DNA of 64,000 nt from JBBDIP01 sp040880305. GTDB taxonomy: Bacteria; Bacillota; Sulfobacillia; Fermentithermobacillales; Fermentithermobacillaceae. Where the stretch lies: positions 1 to 64,000 of the forward strand of contig JBBDIP010000059.1 of NCBI GenBank assembly GCA_040880305.1. Direction: 5' to 3'. Below, piece by piece: positions 42,670 through 51,335 of this stretch (its first letter is position 1; each line of letters opens with the position of its first letter). The position numbers were made by a program, and so were the translations under genes. Below the pieces are notes generated by a model that was given only the letters and a program-made list of their open reading frames with translations, was not told where the DNA came from and ran no database searches.

Positions 42670-44130
42670 CTACTTCATCAAATTGGTGAACAGCGCTCTC
42701 CAGGTCTTCCAGGCCAGGACGGCCTGGTCGTTTGTGTACTGGGTGAGGAGCGCTACGCCCTTGGCCGGGTCTTGCTTGAAGGCCTCGTAAGCAGCGGCTT
42801 CGACTGCGGCTTGGTCCTTGGCCCACTTCTGCTCCAGTTCGTCACGCTTGGAGGCTATCTGCCTGACGACGGCGGCGTAAGATGCATCGGCAAGGTCCTG
42901 CACGTCCTGGAACGCCCACCACGCGTGTCCCGGCCGATACGACAGATCGCCCGCGGGCACCGCGAAGTGGTTGTTGAACCCCACCTGTGGGAGGATCCAT
43001 CCGTACCCGGCCGGAATCTTGGAGATCCCCAAGTACCAGGGGACGAACGGGCTGGTGCAGGGGTTAAGAGTCGCTCGCCACATGCAAGAGAACTCCACCT
43101 GCTCGCGGAACTGGAGCACGAAGCTCTCCAGCGTGGTGCCGGTGCAGATGGTCCGGTTGCCGGCGCGATGTGGGTTCACTGCGTAAGCCTGGCTCAGGTC
43201 GTCGTCGGTTCCTTCATAGTGAGTCCGGAGTATCCTCTTGACGTCCTCCACGCCCATCTTCCTGGCGGGTTTGGCGGAGAAAGGTCTCAAGTCTTGGGGT
43301 TCCTTGCCCAGGATGAGACGAAGGGCGTTCTTGTGGCGGACCATGTTGCCCGCCATGTTCTGGGTTGGGTTCTGGTAGGCTACCGCGAAGTCGAAATCGC
43401 TGTAGTTTCCCTCTTTAGCGGGCGTGTACCAGCCCCGCTTCTCGGCGTAGGTGATGATGTCGGGCGAGGCCAGGCAGTTGGTGGTGTCGGCGAAGTCCAC
43501 GCCGTGTATGGTGTACCAGTTGGGGATGAAGAGGACTTCGTCATCGGCGACCCTCTTGGCCACGTAGTGCTTGCCTTTCACCACCTGGAACATCCAGCCC
43601 TCGTTCTTGTCGACTATCTCGTAAGCCCGTCCTGACCCGGTGTACCCATACTTAGCGACCAGGTCAGCGGCGACCTCGACGCCTTCCCTGGAGGTCCTGG
43701 CGCGCTGGGAGATCAGATGTCCGAGTCCGTACCCGATCCCCCCATTTGTGAGTTCGGGCTGGTCCTCCCGTGAATTGGAGCAGCTATCGCTGGCTATGGC
43801 GACGCCCCACTCGTTCAAGAAGACATCGCTGAAGGACGCCTTCCAACTGGCCCTGGTTTCGGACCAATAATAGCCCCAAGTTTCGCTGACTTGGGGGATC
43901 TTTGCGCACTCAGGCTCGAAGGTCACGAGTCCGTCGGGTTTGTGGGTCGCTCTGGGGACGCTGTACTGCACCATCACGTTGCTGCCGCTGTCGTCCTCGT
44001 TGTGGCCGAGGAGAACCTCGCCGGTGGCGGAAGCCTTCTTGCCGACTATTACGGCGCTGCAATCTTCGATGATCAAATCGTCATCAGGCACCTCGCAGAG
44101 AGGCGCCAAAGGGATCCTGCTGTCTAGCAT
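42670..44130 (-). CDS. C69 family dipeptidase
   Basis: A 486-residue N-terminal nucleophile hydrolase of the PepD/C69 family that cleaves dipeptides. The likely nucleophile is Cys24 in EDCSAVIVGKKASATG, and AGHNEDD-like GHNEDDSGSN follows; the first 23 residues would be removed to free it. A run with GWMFQVVKGKHYVAKRV near residue 180 is also typical. The start ATG lies behind GGAGGGAG. It is one of several peptide-cleaving genes in the window and is unlinked to its neighbours. Confidence 0.87.
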   Translation of the reverse strand: MLDSRIPLAPLCEVPDDDLIIEDCSAVIVGKKASATGEVLLGHNEDDSGSNVMVQYSVPRATHKPDGLVTFEPECAKIPQVSETWGYYWSETRASWKASFSDVFLNEWGVAIASDSCSNSREDQPELTNGGIGYGLGHLISQRARTSREGVEVAADLVAKYGYTGSGRAYEIVDKNEGWMFQVVKGKHYVAKRVADDEVLFIPNWYTIHGVDFADTTNCLASPDIITYAEKRGWYTPAKEGNYSDFDFAVAYQNPTQNMAGNMVRHKNALRLILGKEPQDLRPFSAKPARKMGVEDVKRILRTHYEGTDDDLSQAYAVNPHRAGNRTICTGTTLESFVLQFREQVEFSCMWRATLNPCTSPFVPWYLGISKIPAGYGWILPQVGFNNHFAVPAGDLSYRPGHAWWAFQDVQDLADASYAAVVRQIASKRDELEQKWAKDQAAVEAAAYEAFKQDPAKGVALLTQYTNDQAVLAWKTWRALFTNLMK

Positions 44131-44232
44131 TAGTACGTGCTCCCTCCTGATGTGTGGCGCTTATCCGTTGTGGAAGACCACTTCGCAACACCTTTCGATA
44201 TGCGGCGCTACTCCTCCTGCGTGGTTTCCGAC

Positions 44233-44802
44233 TCAGCCGGAAATCGTCGCGATGAACTTTCTGACCTGCTCGAACGCCTCAGGATGCTGGAGGATCGCCC
44301 CTTCCTCGTCGACCCCTCGGAACAGGGCGTCTCCGGCGTACTCGATCCCCAGCGCGTCGAACCAGTACTTGACGGTAAGGACGGCTCCTTCGAAGAGCCT
44401 GTGACCCTTCGTCGCCCCACACGAGATGAAGAAACCTTTGCCCGGTTTGGTCCTCGCCGGTTGCTTTTGCCTGTATGAGAGGTTGAAAAAGATCTGGCAC
44501 CGGTCGATCATGGCCTTGACGTGGGCCGGGAGACCGTAGAAGTAGATGGGCGCGGCAAGCACGACTGCGTCCGCGTCCCGCAATTTCGGATAGAGTTCCT
44601 GCATGGAGTCCTTCTGGACACACTCGCCGCTGACGCACTTGTCGCAGCCCAGGCAGGGGGCTATCAGCCACTTCGCCCTGTTGGCCAGGTTCACCACTTC
44701 TACCTCATGGCCTACCCTAGTGGCTTCGTCCACGAATGCATCCAGCAGGAGCCTGGTGTTGCCGCTCCGTCTTGGACTGCCCGCAAACGCCAGTACCTTC
44801 AC
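44233..44802 (-). CDS. Flavodoxin-fold NAD(P)H-dependent oxidoreductase
   Basis: A 189-residue FMN reductase-like protein. The FMN phosphate loop is GSPRRSGNTRLLLD at residues 8-21, and the flavin ring loop is APIYFYGLPAHVKAMIDR near 84. A cysteine group APCLGCDKCVSGEC near residue 48 is the mark of the iron-sulfur flavoprotein-like subgroup and may bind a cluster or disulfide. GTG start behind AAGGAGCGG. The physiological partner is unknown. Confidence 0.88.
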   Translation of the reverse strand: MKVLAFAGSPRRSGNTRLLLDAFVDEATRVGHEVEVVNLANRAKWLIAPCLGCDKCVSGECVQKDSMQELYPKLRDADAVVLAAPIYFYGLPAHVKAMIDRCQIFFNLSYRQKQPARTKPGKGFFISCGATKGHRLFEGAVLTVKYWFDALGIEYAGDALFRGVDEEGAILQHPEAFEQVRKFIATISG

Positions 44803-44837
44803 AGCAAATCCGCTCCTTCGCCCGAACTCACTTCACA

Positions 44838-44868
44838 GTGTATCATCTCACGTGAACACGTGGTACAC
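44838..44868. promoter_or_regulatory. Putative operator of the VapBC-like pair
   Basis: GTGTATCA and TGGTACAC form an imperfect inverted repeat around two CACGTG hexamers separated by AA. It lies 22 bp before the antitoxin start, where toxin-antitoxin complexes usually bind to control their own operon. Confidence 0.4.
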
Positions 44869-44890
44869 TTAATTCCGTGAGGTGAAGGCT

Positions 44891-45136
44891 GTGGAAACCC
44901 AGAACATAACCCTTGCCGTACCCAAGGATGTCCTCAGGAGGATCAAGCACTTGGCCGTTCAGAAGGATAAGTCAGTCTCAAGGATGCTGACTGAGGCCCT
45001 TATCGAGCTCGTGGTACGAGAAGACCAGTATATGCAGGCCCGCACACACCACTCAGATATGCTTGCTCAAGTCCGGGATCTCGGTACTGAAGGTCGCATC
45101 GCCTACGCAAGGGAGGACCTCCATGACCGAAAGTGA
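44891..45136 (+). CDS. Ribbon-helix-helix antitoxin (VapB-like)
   Basis: An 81-residue protein beginning METQNITLAVPKDVLRRIK and SVSRMLTEALIELV, the usual strand and two helices of an RHH/CopG DNA-binding domain, followed by a tail that would wrap the toxin. GTG 44891 after GAGGTG is chosen over GTG 44882. The toxin gene overlaps its end by 14 bp. It should neutralise the PIN toxin and repress the operon. Confidence 0.82.
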   Translation: METQNITLAVPKDVLRRIKHLAVQKDKSVSRMLTEALIELVVREDQYMQARTHHSDMLAQVRDLGTEGRIAYAREDLHDRK

Positions 45137-45548
45137 GCGCGTCTTTGTCGACACGAACATTCTTGTGTATGCGCATGACTCTTGCGCTGGAGTGAAGCAC
45201 CAACAGGCCAGGCAGACCATGCTGGAGCTGTGGGAGTCCGGTTGTGGGTGCCTGAGTGTGCAGGTGCTTCAGGAGTTCTACAACGCGGTCACCAGAAAGG
45301 TGCCGAAGCCGATAGGACGGTTTGAGGCGCAGATGATCATCCGGGATCTGGCAGCGTGGACTGTCCACTCGCCGATAGCGGAGGACATTCTCCAGGCCAT
45401 TGAGATCCAGCAGAACCACGGCTTATCTTTCTGGGATGCTATGATCGTGCGCAGCGCAGTGCAGTTGGTCTGCAGGCGCCTTCTCTCAGAGGATCTGAGC
45501 GCCGGGCAGCTGTACTCGGGCGTACTGGTCGTCAATCCGTTCGCGTGA
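45123..45548 (+). CDS. PIN-domain toxin (VapC-like ribonuclease)
   Basis: A 141-residue PIN-domain ribonuclease. The first acidic residue is in FVDTNILVYAHD at the start, others are in LQEFYNAV near 50 and LSFWDAMIV near 105, which form the Mg site. ATG 45123 has GGAGGACCTCC upstream and overlaps the antitoxin by 14 bp, the standard gene order of VapBC. The expected target is tRNA or rRNA. Confidence 0.88.
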   Translation: MTESERVFVDTNILVYAHDSCAGVKHQQARQTMLELWESGCGCLSVQVLQEFYNAVTRKVPKPIGRFEAQMIIRDLAAWTVHSPIAEDILQAIEIQQNHGLSFWDAMIVRSAVQLVCRRLLSEDLSAGQLYSGVLVVNPFA

Positions 45549-45585
45549 TCTTCCTACTCCTCGTTCCCCCACAGCCCGCGTGCAG

Positions 45586-46587
45586 TCACCAGGCCGATTC
45601 ACGTTCTCTGTCTTTTCCCGCCCACAGCACCCTGTCGTCGACGCCGCGGATGACCGAATAGCATACCGGCGTGAAATGCCTCAGCCAGAACCGGCTGCCG
45701 TGAATGTTGAAGGACTCGAAGTCTACTGACACCCTGTGAAAGCCAGCGGACCTTACCTGATCCACCAGGCGGCCCAGCAGAGCCGACGCGATCCCACCGC
45801 TACGGAGATCCTCCTCGGTGTAGGCCCCGGTGATGGCGACTGTCCCTGGATCGTGGACGGCTTTGGCCGTCCCATCCCCTTCGGGCTGATACTGGATGTA
45901 GGAGACCGCTTCCCCTCCACGCATGGCAAGGAACAGGGCGTTCGAAGGATCTTCCAAGAATCGGGCCCTTTCCTCGCGGGAATCGAACTCCAAGAGAGGC
46001 ATGAAAATGGGAGCCTGGGCCATGTATCTCTGGTGGGCTTCCCTCAGGCGCACCACCTGATCGAGGTCGTCTATCGTGGCCCTGCGGATCTCGATCCCTT
46101 GAGGGATGGGGGCATTCACCGGGCTCAGGTCTCTGATCGCGTCCACGACTAGCATGCCGAAGCTGCTCCAGAACCAGGCGTCCAGTGCTTCCTTGTCGTG
46201 GGCAAAAAGAGTGATGGCATGAGTGAGGCAGCCGTTCTCCACCCAAGTCTTGGACAGGGTCTCGTAGAGATAGCGGTACACGAGCCCTCTGCTCTCACCC
46301 GAAGCGGCGTGGGACCATTCAGCCACATAGGTCCCCCTGTGCCTGCCCCTTAAGTTGGGGACAGGCAAACCGAGAAGAAAGCCGGACATCCGGTCGCCCT
46401 CAAACGCGACAACACCGGGGGCTCTGGCGAGCCATTTTCGCAGTGACGCAGCGATTTGGTCTGTGTTCTCCGGTCGTTCGGTCAGTGTTGGGACTTTGCG
46501 CCTCTCCCGCTTGTAACCCTCGACCACAAGGGCCGCAGCGTCCGCGAGGTGATCCTCGCGCAAACGTTCTATGAAGATATGACTCAC
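45586..46587 (-). CDS. GNAT acetyltransferase with two tandem domains
   Basis: A 333-residue protein. An N-terminal GNAT-like half covers residues 1-155, and the C-terminal half, near residues 165-315, has the acetyl-CoA motif TEEDLRSGGIASALLGRLVDQ. GTG start behind AAAGGAAA. Similar two-domain proteins are annotated simply as GNAT family. The substrate is unknown. Confidence 0.78.
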   Translation of the reverse strand: MSHIFIERLREDHLADAAALVVEGYKRERRKVPTLTERPENTDQIAASLRKWLARAPGVVAFEGDRMSGFLLGLPVPNLRGRHRGTYVAEWSHAASGESRGLVYRYLYETLSKTWVENGCLTHAITLFAHDKEALDAWFWSSFGMLVVDAIRDLSPVNAPIPQGIEIRRATIDDLDQVVRLREAHQRYMAQAPIFMPLLEFDSREERARFLEDPSNALFLAMRGGEAVSYIQYQPEGDGTAKAVHDPGTVAITGAYTEEDLRSGGIASALLGRLVDQVRSAGFHRVSVDFESFNIHGSRFWLRHFTPVCYSVIRGVDDRVLWAGKDRERESAW

Positions 46588-46642
46588 AGATCAGTTTCCT
46601 TTCGGGGGGAGCCCCCTGTTCTTGTCTAGGCTAACCATGATA

Positions 46643-47149
46643 TCACGCGATGCGAGCAAACCGCCTCGCAGCCCACTTAGCGCCGTTCTCGATCGACTGG
46701 CGCAATCGCGCATAGCCCCTGGCCGATAGGCCGACTCGGACCAGTTCGAGCCTCTTGAGCATAAACGCGGGATCGCGGCCCGCCAGCCTCATCACCGTAT
46801 CGTGGGCGCGGTTCTGGATCCCGCCCTGCTCATACCTGTGGATCGTGATGCGCCCCCACCCTAGAATGCGTGCCATCGCACGCTGGGATATCCCGTACAA
46901 GGTCCTTATGCCGGCGATTTGCGACCCAGTGAGCAGGCCGTGGGCCCTGCGGTAAGCGTTGCAGGCCGCATGACGCTGGAAGCGGTCCAGCTTCTCGTAG
47001 GGGACCACAGTCAGGCAGTGGGGGCAGATGGCGACCGCCACCTGCACGGTGTACACTTCGCCCTTGATAAGGTAGTCCTTCATGCAAACTTCGGTTTGCA
47101 GGACTCTCTCCTTGTTGCAGTGCTCGCAGAATCCTCGCAGAACGGTCAC
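46643..47149 (-). CDS. MqsA-family zinc-finger HTH regulator, no toxin partner seen
   Basis: A 168-residue protein: an N-terminal YgiT-type zinc finger with CEHC at 8-11 and CPHC near 43, and an HTH with LTGSQIAGIRTLYGISQRA near residue 75 and WGRITIHRYEQGG. This is the MqsA/HigA-like antitoxin and regulator class. GTG 47149 follows AAAGGA almost directly. On the same strand no toxin gene is found on either side within the window, so it is an orphan. Two direct repeats and a dyad upstream look like its operator. Confidence 0.82.
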   Translation of the reverse strand: MTVLRGFCEHCNKERVLQTEVCMKDYLIKGEVYTVQVAVAICPHCLTVVPYEKLDRFQRHAACNAYRRAHGLLTGSQIAGIRTLYGISQRAMARILGWGRITIHRYEQGGIQNRAHDTVMRLAGRDPAFMLKRLELVRVGLSARGYARLRQSIENGAKWAARRFARIA

Positions 47150-47230
47150 TCCTTTGTGGCTGGGCGCGGATCATGTCGATTATGGTGAGCAGTTGCCGCC
47201 GGAATTGCGGGGCGGGAGGTGATGTATGTC

Positions 47231-47283
47231 GATTTCGCCCAAAACTGTTGCTACCAAATGATAGCAGTAAATTTCTCCCAAAA
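47231..47283 (-). promoter_or_regulatory. Putative operator/promoter of the MqsA-like gene
   Basis: Two direct repeats, TTTTGGGAGAAATT and TTTTGGGCGAAATC on the minus strand (47270-47283 and 47231-47244), flank an inverted repeat TGCTA-N8-TAGCA at 47249-47266. A possible -35 TTGCTT and -10 TATCAT (18 bp apart) overlap the array. The arrangement suggests two dimers binding for self-repression. Confidence 0.45.
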
Positions 47284-47430
47284 GCAATACACAGTCCCTC
47301 GGACAACGAGCCGCCCGCAGAGGGCTGCGCGCAACGGGCCCCGCCGGCGGCGAGGCCCACTCATCGGATAGTTTTATGGGTTTACCAGCGCTTCCTGCGA
47401 CGGTCAAAGCCCGCAGCTAGAGCGCCAATC

Positions 47431-48795
47431 CTACTTCTCGGCAAGCCTTTCGACGAATTCCGCCGCCATCTTGATGCCCTGCCTGTAGTCCACAAGACGG
47501 ATGTTCTCGTTGGGGCCATGGTTGCCCGACGCCCAGTATCCAACCCCGAACGCCACCATGGGGAGGTCCAGGTACTGCTTGAAGGGGTGCATGGGGCCAG
47601 ACCCGCCCTGGGTGGGAGCGATGGACGCAGGCTTACCGTAAACGGCCAGAGCCGCTTCCTCCGCCGCCTTGACCACCGCGTGGTCAGATGTGGTCTTGAC
47701 CGGGTAGTCCATGGTGATGACGCGGACCTTCACGTCGTCGAAGCCGTTCTGGTCGAGGTGCTTACGAAGTTTTTGGTAGATGTCGTCGGGGTCCTGATTG
47801 GGGACCAGGCGGAAGTCCATCTTGACCAGCGCTTTGGCGGGAAGGACCGTCTTTTGGCCTTCGCCGATGTAACCGCTCCTAAAACCGCAGATGTTGGCGG
47901 TGGGGCTGAACAAAGAGTGTTTCCTCAGTTCAAGACCGCTAAGGTCAAGGAGGGGAGAGTGGATCCCGACCTGTCCTGCGCCTTGCGCCGCACTGCGCCC
48001 TTCCTCCGCTGCCTTGAGGAGCGCCATCTCGGACTCGGTGGGAGGGAGGACGGCGTCGTAGAAGCCGGGGATCAGCACCTTCTCGTTCTGGTCCTTGATG
48101 GTCGACAACGCCCAGACCAAGCGCCACGCGGGATTGGGAACGGTGGCCGCGCTGCCCGAGTGCATGTCCCTGGAGGCTCCCTGGGCGTCGAGTTCGACGT
48201 AGAGGATGCCCTTCACGCCCAGGTACATCCCGGGACGCCCGTCCGACCCCATGTAGCCCGACTCCCAGACGCCGTAGTCTGCCTTCAGGAGGTCGCGGTT
48301 GTCTCTTATGAACTCAGATAGGTGGGTGGAGCCGATTTCCTCTTCGCCCTCGATGAGGAACTTCACGTTCATGGGGAGCCTGCCGCGGAGCTTTCGGAGC
48401 GTCCCGACCGCCTGGATGCGGGCGCAAGCGTTGCCCTTGTTGTCGGACACGCCGCGGGCGAAGATCTTGCCATCGCGTATCTCGCCTGAGAACGGTTCGG
48501 AGACCCACTCGTCCAGGGGGTCAGGCGGCTGAACATCGTAGTGGTCGTAGAAGAGGACGGTCTTGTCGGACTCGCCCTTTATCTCGCCGTATACAACGGG
48601 ATGGCCCTTGGTAGCGATGATCCGCGCCGAGATCCCGTACTTTTCCAACAGACCCCTGAAGTGCTCCGCCGCCTCGGTCATGCCGATGTTCTGCGCAGCT
48701 ATGCTGGGCTTTTGGACGGCCGCCCGGAGCTCCGACACGAATTCTTCGAAGTGATCGTCTATGTAGGCGGAATTGCTCTTGCCATCTTGTGCCAA
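47431..48795 (-). CDS. M20 family dipeptidase
   Basis: A 454-residue zinc dipeptidase of the carnosinase/PepV-like group. Metal motifs are FYDHYDVQPPDP near residue 84, GVSDNKGN near 116 with the bridging Asp, LIEGEEEIGS near 145 and HGPNENIR near 428. The open frame reaches 35 codons further, but TTG 48795 with GGGAGG upstream gives the expected start. It is divergent from mscS. Confidence 0.88.
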   Translation of the reverse strand: MAQDGKSNSAYIDDHFEEFVSELRAAVQKPSIAAQNIGMTEAAEHFRGLLEKYGISARIIATKGHPVVYGEIKGESDKTVLFYDHYDVQPPDPLDEWVSEPFSGEIRDGKIFARGVSDNKGNACARIQAVGTLRKLRGRLPMNVKFLIEGEEEIGSTHLSEFIRDNRDLLKADYGVWESGYMGSDGRPGMYLGVKGILYVELDAQGASRDMHSGSAATVPNPAWRLVWALSTIKDQNEKVLIPGFYDAVLPPTESEMALLKAAEEGRSAAQGAGQVGIHSPLLDLSGLELRKHSLFSPTANICGFRSGYIGEGQKTVLPAKALVKMDFRLVPNQDPDDIYQKLRKHLDQNGFDDVKVRVITMDYPVKTTSDHAVVKAAEEAALAVYGKPASIAPTQGGSGPMHPFKQYLDLPMVAFGVGYWASGNHGPNENIRLVDYRQGIKMAAEFVERLAEK

Positions 48796-48939
48796 GGAAG
48801 ATGCCTCCCTGTCAGGATTTCTTCCGGTATTCTTCCTCAGAACGCGTCGATATCCTTCTGCCCCGACATCCCTCCGGGTTGCCCGGCCTATGCAGGTCAT
48901 ATACAGTAAAGGGGCGAGAAATGCGTGAGGTGACCCATC

Positions 48940-49761
48940 ATGACCGTGGAATTGGCCGCTCTGACCGGGTACTGGGCCGCCACAGCCAAGATAGCGGCAG
49001 TGCTCGTCTTAGCCTCCGTCGTCGTAAGACTTGGCGATTCCCTCATAGCTCGGCTTCTACAGACGGCTTCCAAGGGCCGGACCTTGCACGTGTCCGACAG
49101 CCGCAGCAAGACGCTGGCTGGCCTCCTGCGCAGCGCCCTTCGGTACACCATGGGGACAGTCTTCCTGCTTACCGCCCTTGACCTTGTAGGCATTGACACC
49201 AGGGCGCTCCTGGGTGGAGCGGCCATTTTCGGAGTCGCCATAGGCTTTGGGGCGCAAAACCTGGTTCGCGACATCATCACAGGCTTTTTCATCATATATG
49301 AGCGGCAGTACGACGTGGGCGACTACGTGAGCGCCGCGGGGGTTTCAGGGACCGTGGAGGAGATCGGCCTGCGCACTACCCGCCTCCGTGACTGGAGCGG
49401 CGACGTCCACGTCATCCCCAACGGGCTTATCGACAAGACAACCAACAGGAGCAGGTCCGGGTCTCGCGCCCTGGTCGACGTCACTTTGGCACACGAGGTC
49501 GACGCCCGCAAAGCGATTGCCGTCATGCAGGCCGCTTGCGACGAGATTGCGCGCGAACACCTTGTGATCACTGACGGGCCGGTTGTGCTGGGCATATCCA
49601 GCCTGGAGCCCGCAGGCGTGGTCATCCAGGTCTGGGCCCGCACCAAACCCTTGGAGCACTTCGCCATTGAGCGGGAGATCCGCCTGCGGATCAAGGAAGC
49701 CTTGCAGAGCGCCGGCATCGAGATGGCGCACCAGTTGGTCACGGTCATCCCACATGGGTGA
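48940..49761 (+). CDS. mscS: Small mechanosensitive channel, MscS family
   Basis: A 273-residue channel with three helices and the cytosolic beta domain. The pore helix has LLGGAAIFGVAIGFGAQNL, Gly and Ala rich as known for MscS TM3, near residue 90, followed by VRDIITGFFIIYERQYDVGD. ATG behind GAGGTG. It opens on osmotic downshock to release solutes. The end overlaps sfsA by 8 bp. Confidence 0.92.
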   Translation: MTVELAALTGYWAATAKIAAVLVLASVVVRLGDSLIARLLQTASKGRTLHVSDSRSKTLAGLLRSALRYTMGTVFLLTALDLVGIDTRALLGGAAIFGVAIGFGAQNLVRDIITGFFIIYERQYDVGDYVSAAGVSGTVEEIGLRTTRLRDWSGDVHVIPNGLIDKTTNRSRSGSRALVDVTLAHEVDARKAIAVMQAACDEIAREHLVITDGPVVLGISSLEPAGVVIQVWARTKPLEHFAIEREIRLRIKEALQSAGIEMAHQLVTVIPHG

Positions 49762-50626
49762 GTCCTTGGCTATCGCCCTCACCGGCCTTCAGCAAGGGAC
49801 CATCATCTACCGGCCCAACCGTTTCGTGGCCGTGGTCCGCCTTGGCGACCAGGAGTTCCTCGCCCATGTGGCCGACTCCGGGCGTCTGAAGGAACTCCTA
49901 TTCCCTGGGAACCAGGTGATGGTGAGGAAGGCAGGTCGGGCAGGCGCACCCGCGACCGTCCCGGCCGATTGCTCTCAGCGAAAGACCCCTTACGATCTGG
50001 TACTGGCCTCCGCCCGCACAGCGGCATCCAGCAACACAGCAGTCCACGACCGCTCCGGCAAGCCAATCTGGGTTTCTGTGGATACGCGATACCCAAATCA
50101 GATCTTTGGACAAGCCCTGCGTGCCCGTGCTATCTGCGAGGTGGATGGAGGCGGAGAAGTCCGGTCTGAGTACTGGTACCACCACCTCTCACCTTGGAAG
50201 GAAGAGGTTGAGCGGGAGGCCCTCCAAGGCGCGGCTGTCTCCAGGGCGGTCAGGAGCCGCATGGACTTTTTCCTGGGCGGCGTTCCAGGCGCATCCCCCG
50301 GGCTGGTTGAAGTGAAATCGGTCACCCTGTGTAGGGAGGGTATCGGGTTCTTCCCGGATGCCACAACGGACAGGGGGACCCGCCACCTGCGCGAACTCAT
50401 GCGGGGCGTCAAAGAAGGGTATCGGGCGTACGCTGTGTTCATCGCCCAGCGCGAGGACATCGGAGTGGTGAAGCCTAACCGGGAGATGGACCCCGCTTTC
50501 GCCGACGCATTGAAAGAAGCCCAGGATAGTGGCGTGCGCCTCCTGGGCTTCCGCTGTTCGGTTACTCCGACAGAGATCCGGCTGGACCCCAGGGCCATCC
50601 CTGTCGATGCAAGAGCAGACCGTTAA
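49754..50626 (+). CDS. sfsA: DNA/RNA nuclease SfsA
   Basis: A 290-residue SfsA family protein. The frame is open well into mscS, but ATG 49754 gives the family start. It shows FLAHVADSGRLKELLFPG, a beta-barrel segment, then the PD-(D/E)XK-type core with VSVDTRYPNQ and GLVEVKSVTL and the ending FPDATTDRGTRHLREL. An insert of about 30 residues around 70-100 is longer than in E. coli. Overlap of 8 bp with mscS implies cotranslation. Confidence 0.87.
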   Translation: MGESLAIALTGLQQGTIIYRPNRFVAVVRLGDQEFLAHVADSGRLKELLFPGNQVMVRKAGRAGAPATVPADCSQRKTPYDLVLASARTAASSNTAVHDRSGKPIWVSVDTRYPNQIFGQALRARAICEVDGGGEVRSEYWYHHLSPWKEEVEREALQGAAVSRAVRSRMDFFLGGVPGASPGLVEVKSVTLCREGIGFFPDATTDRGTRHLRELMRGVKEGYRAYAVFIAQREDIGVVKPNREMDPAFADALKEAQDSGVRLLGFRCSVTPTEIRLDPRAIPVDARADR

Positions 50627-50634
50627 GCTGTCAG

Positions 50635-51291
50635 CTAATACCCCAGCTTCTCTCCAACCACTATCACCACAAACTGGTCCTTGGCGCCCGGCTTGCCCTC
50701 GATGATGGTGGTGATGCGGCACGACTTGGAAGTGCATGCGTCGCACTCTCCGCCTTCCACGCAAGGGACGTTGGCGTTCAGTCTTCTGTAGTTCACCGGG
50801 GCCGCGTATCTCCTGATGCGGCGGATGGCCGCGCGGACGTCAGGCACTATCTTGTTGTAGCCGCAAACGACCACGCTGACTTTGGGCCCCATGATCATGG
50901 CGCCGACGCGGTTTCCCGTCCCATCGGTGTTGACCAGGGCGCCGTCCATTGTGACCGCGTTGGTGCTGGAGAGGAACACGTCCGCCCTGACCTGGTTATC
51001 CCTGGCCGCCACTTTCTCGGCAGGGGAGAGGGTCGCGTCCCAGTGGTCGTAGACCGTGTTGCCCCGCTCCTTCAAGGACTCGTGGATCCCCAGTTCACGG
51101 ACCGTCACCGAGCCGCCTATCCCTACCGAGGCTCCCGCGGGGATCGCTTCCAGCGCGATCCGCTTGGCTTCGTCCCTGGTCTCGACGTAGTGGGCGGTGA
51201 AGCCGTTCTTGCGCAGGGCCTCCACGCATTTCTCCGCGGTCCTCCTGTTGAACCACTTTTCCGGCTCGTACATCGGGTTATCTGGAGCCAT
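50635..51291 (-). CDS. LUD domain protein
   Basis: A 218-residue LUD/LutC-like protein of the lactate-utilisation group. Typical are GASVGIGGSVTVRELG near residue 55 and TGNRVGAMIMGPKVSVVV near 125. A C-terminal CVEGGECDACTSKSC cluster of cysteines could bind metal. ATG behind GGTGAGG. Single gene, convergent with sfsA. Its role in lactate use here is not shown, since LutA and LutB are absent. Confidence 0.85.
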   Translation of the reverse strand: MAPDNPMYEPEKWFNRRTAEKCVEALRKNGFTAHYVETRDEAKRIALEAIPAGASVGIGGSVTVRELGIHESLKERGNTVYDHWDATLSPAEKVAARDNQVRADVFLSSTNAVTMDGALVNTDGTGNRVGAMIMGPKVSVVVCGYNKIVPDVRAAIRRIRRYAAPVNYRRLNANVPCVEGGECDACTSKSCRITTIIEGKPGAKDQFVVIVVGEKLGY

Positions 51292-51335
51292 ATGGTTTTA
51301 CCTCACCTTCAGATCCTCTGACCGTACAGTCCAAC

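Noticed and set aside
47173..48321. A 382-codon open frame on the plus strand
   Set aside because: It runs antisense to the well-supported M20 dipeptidase and its first part covers the operator region of the MqsA-like gene.
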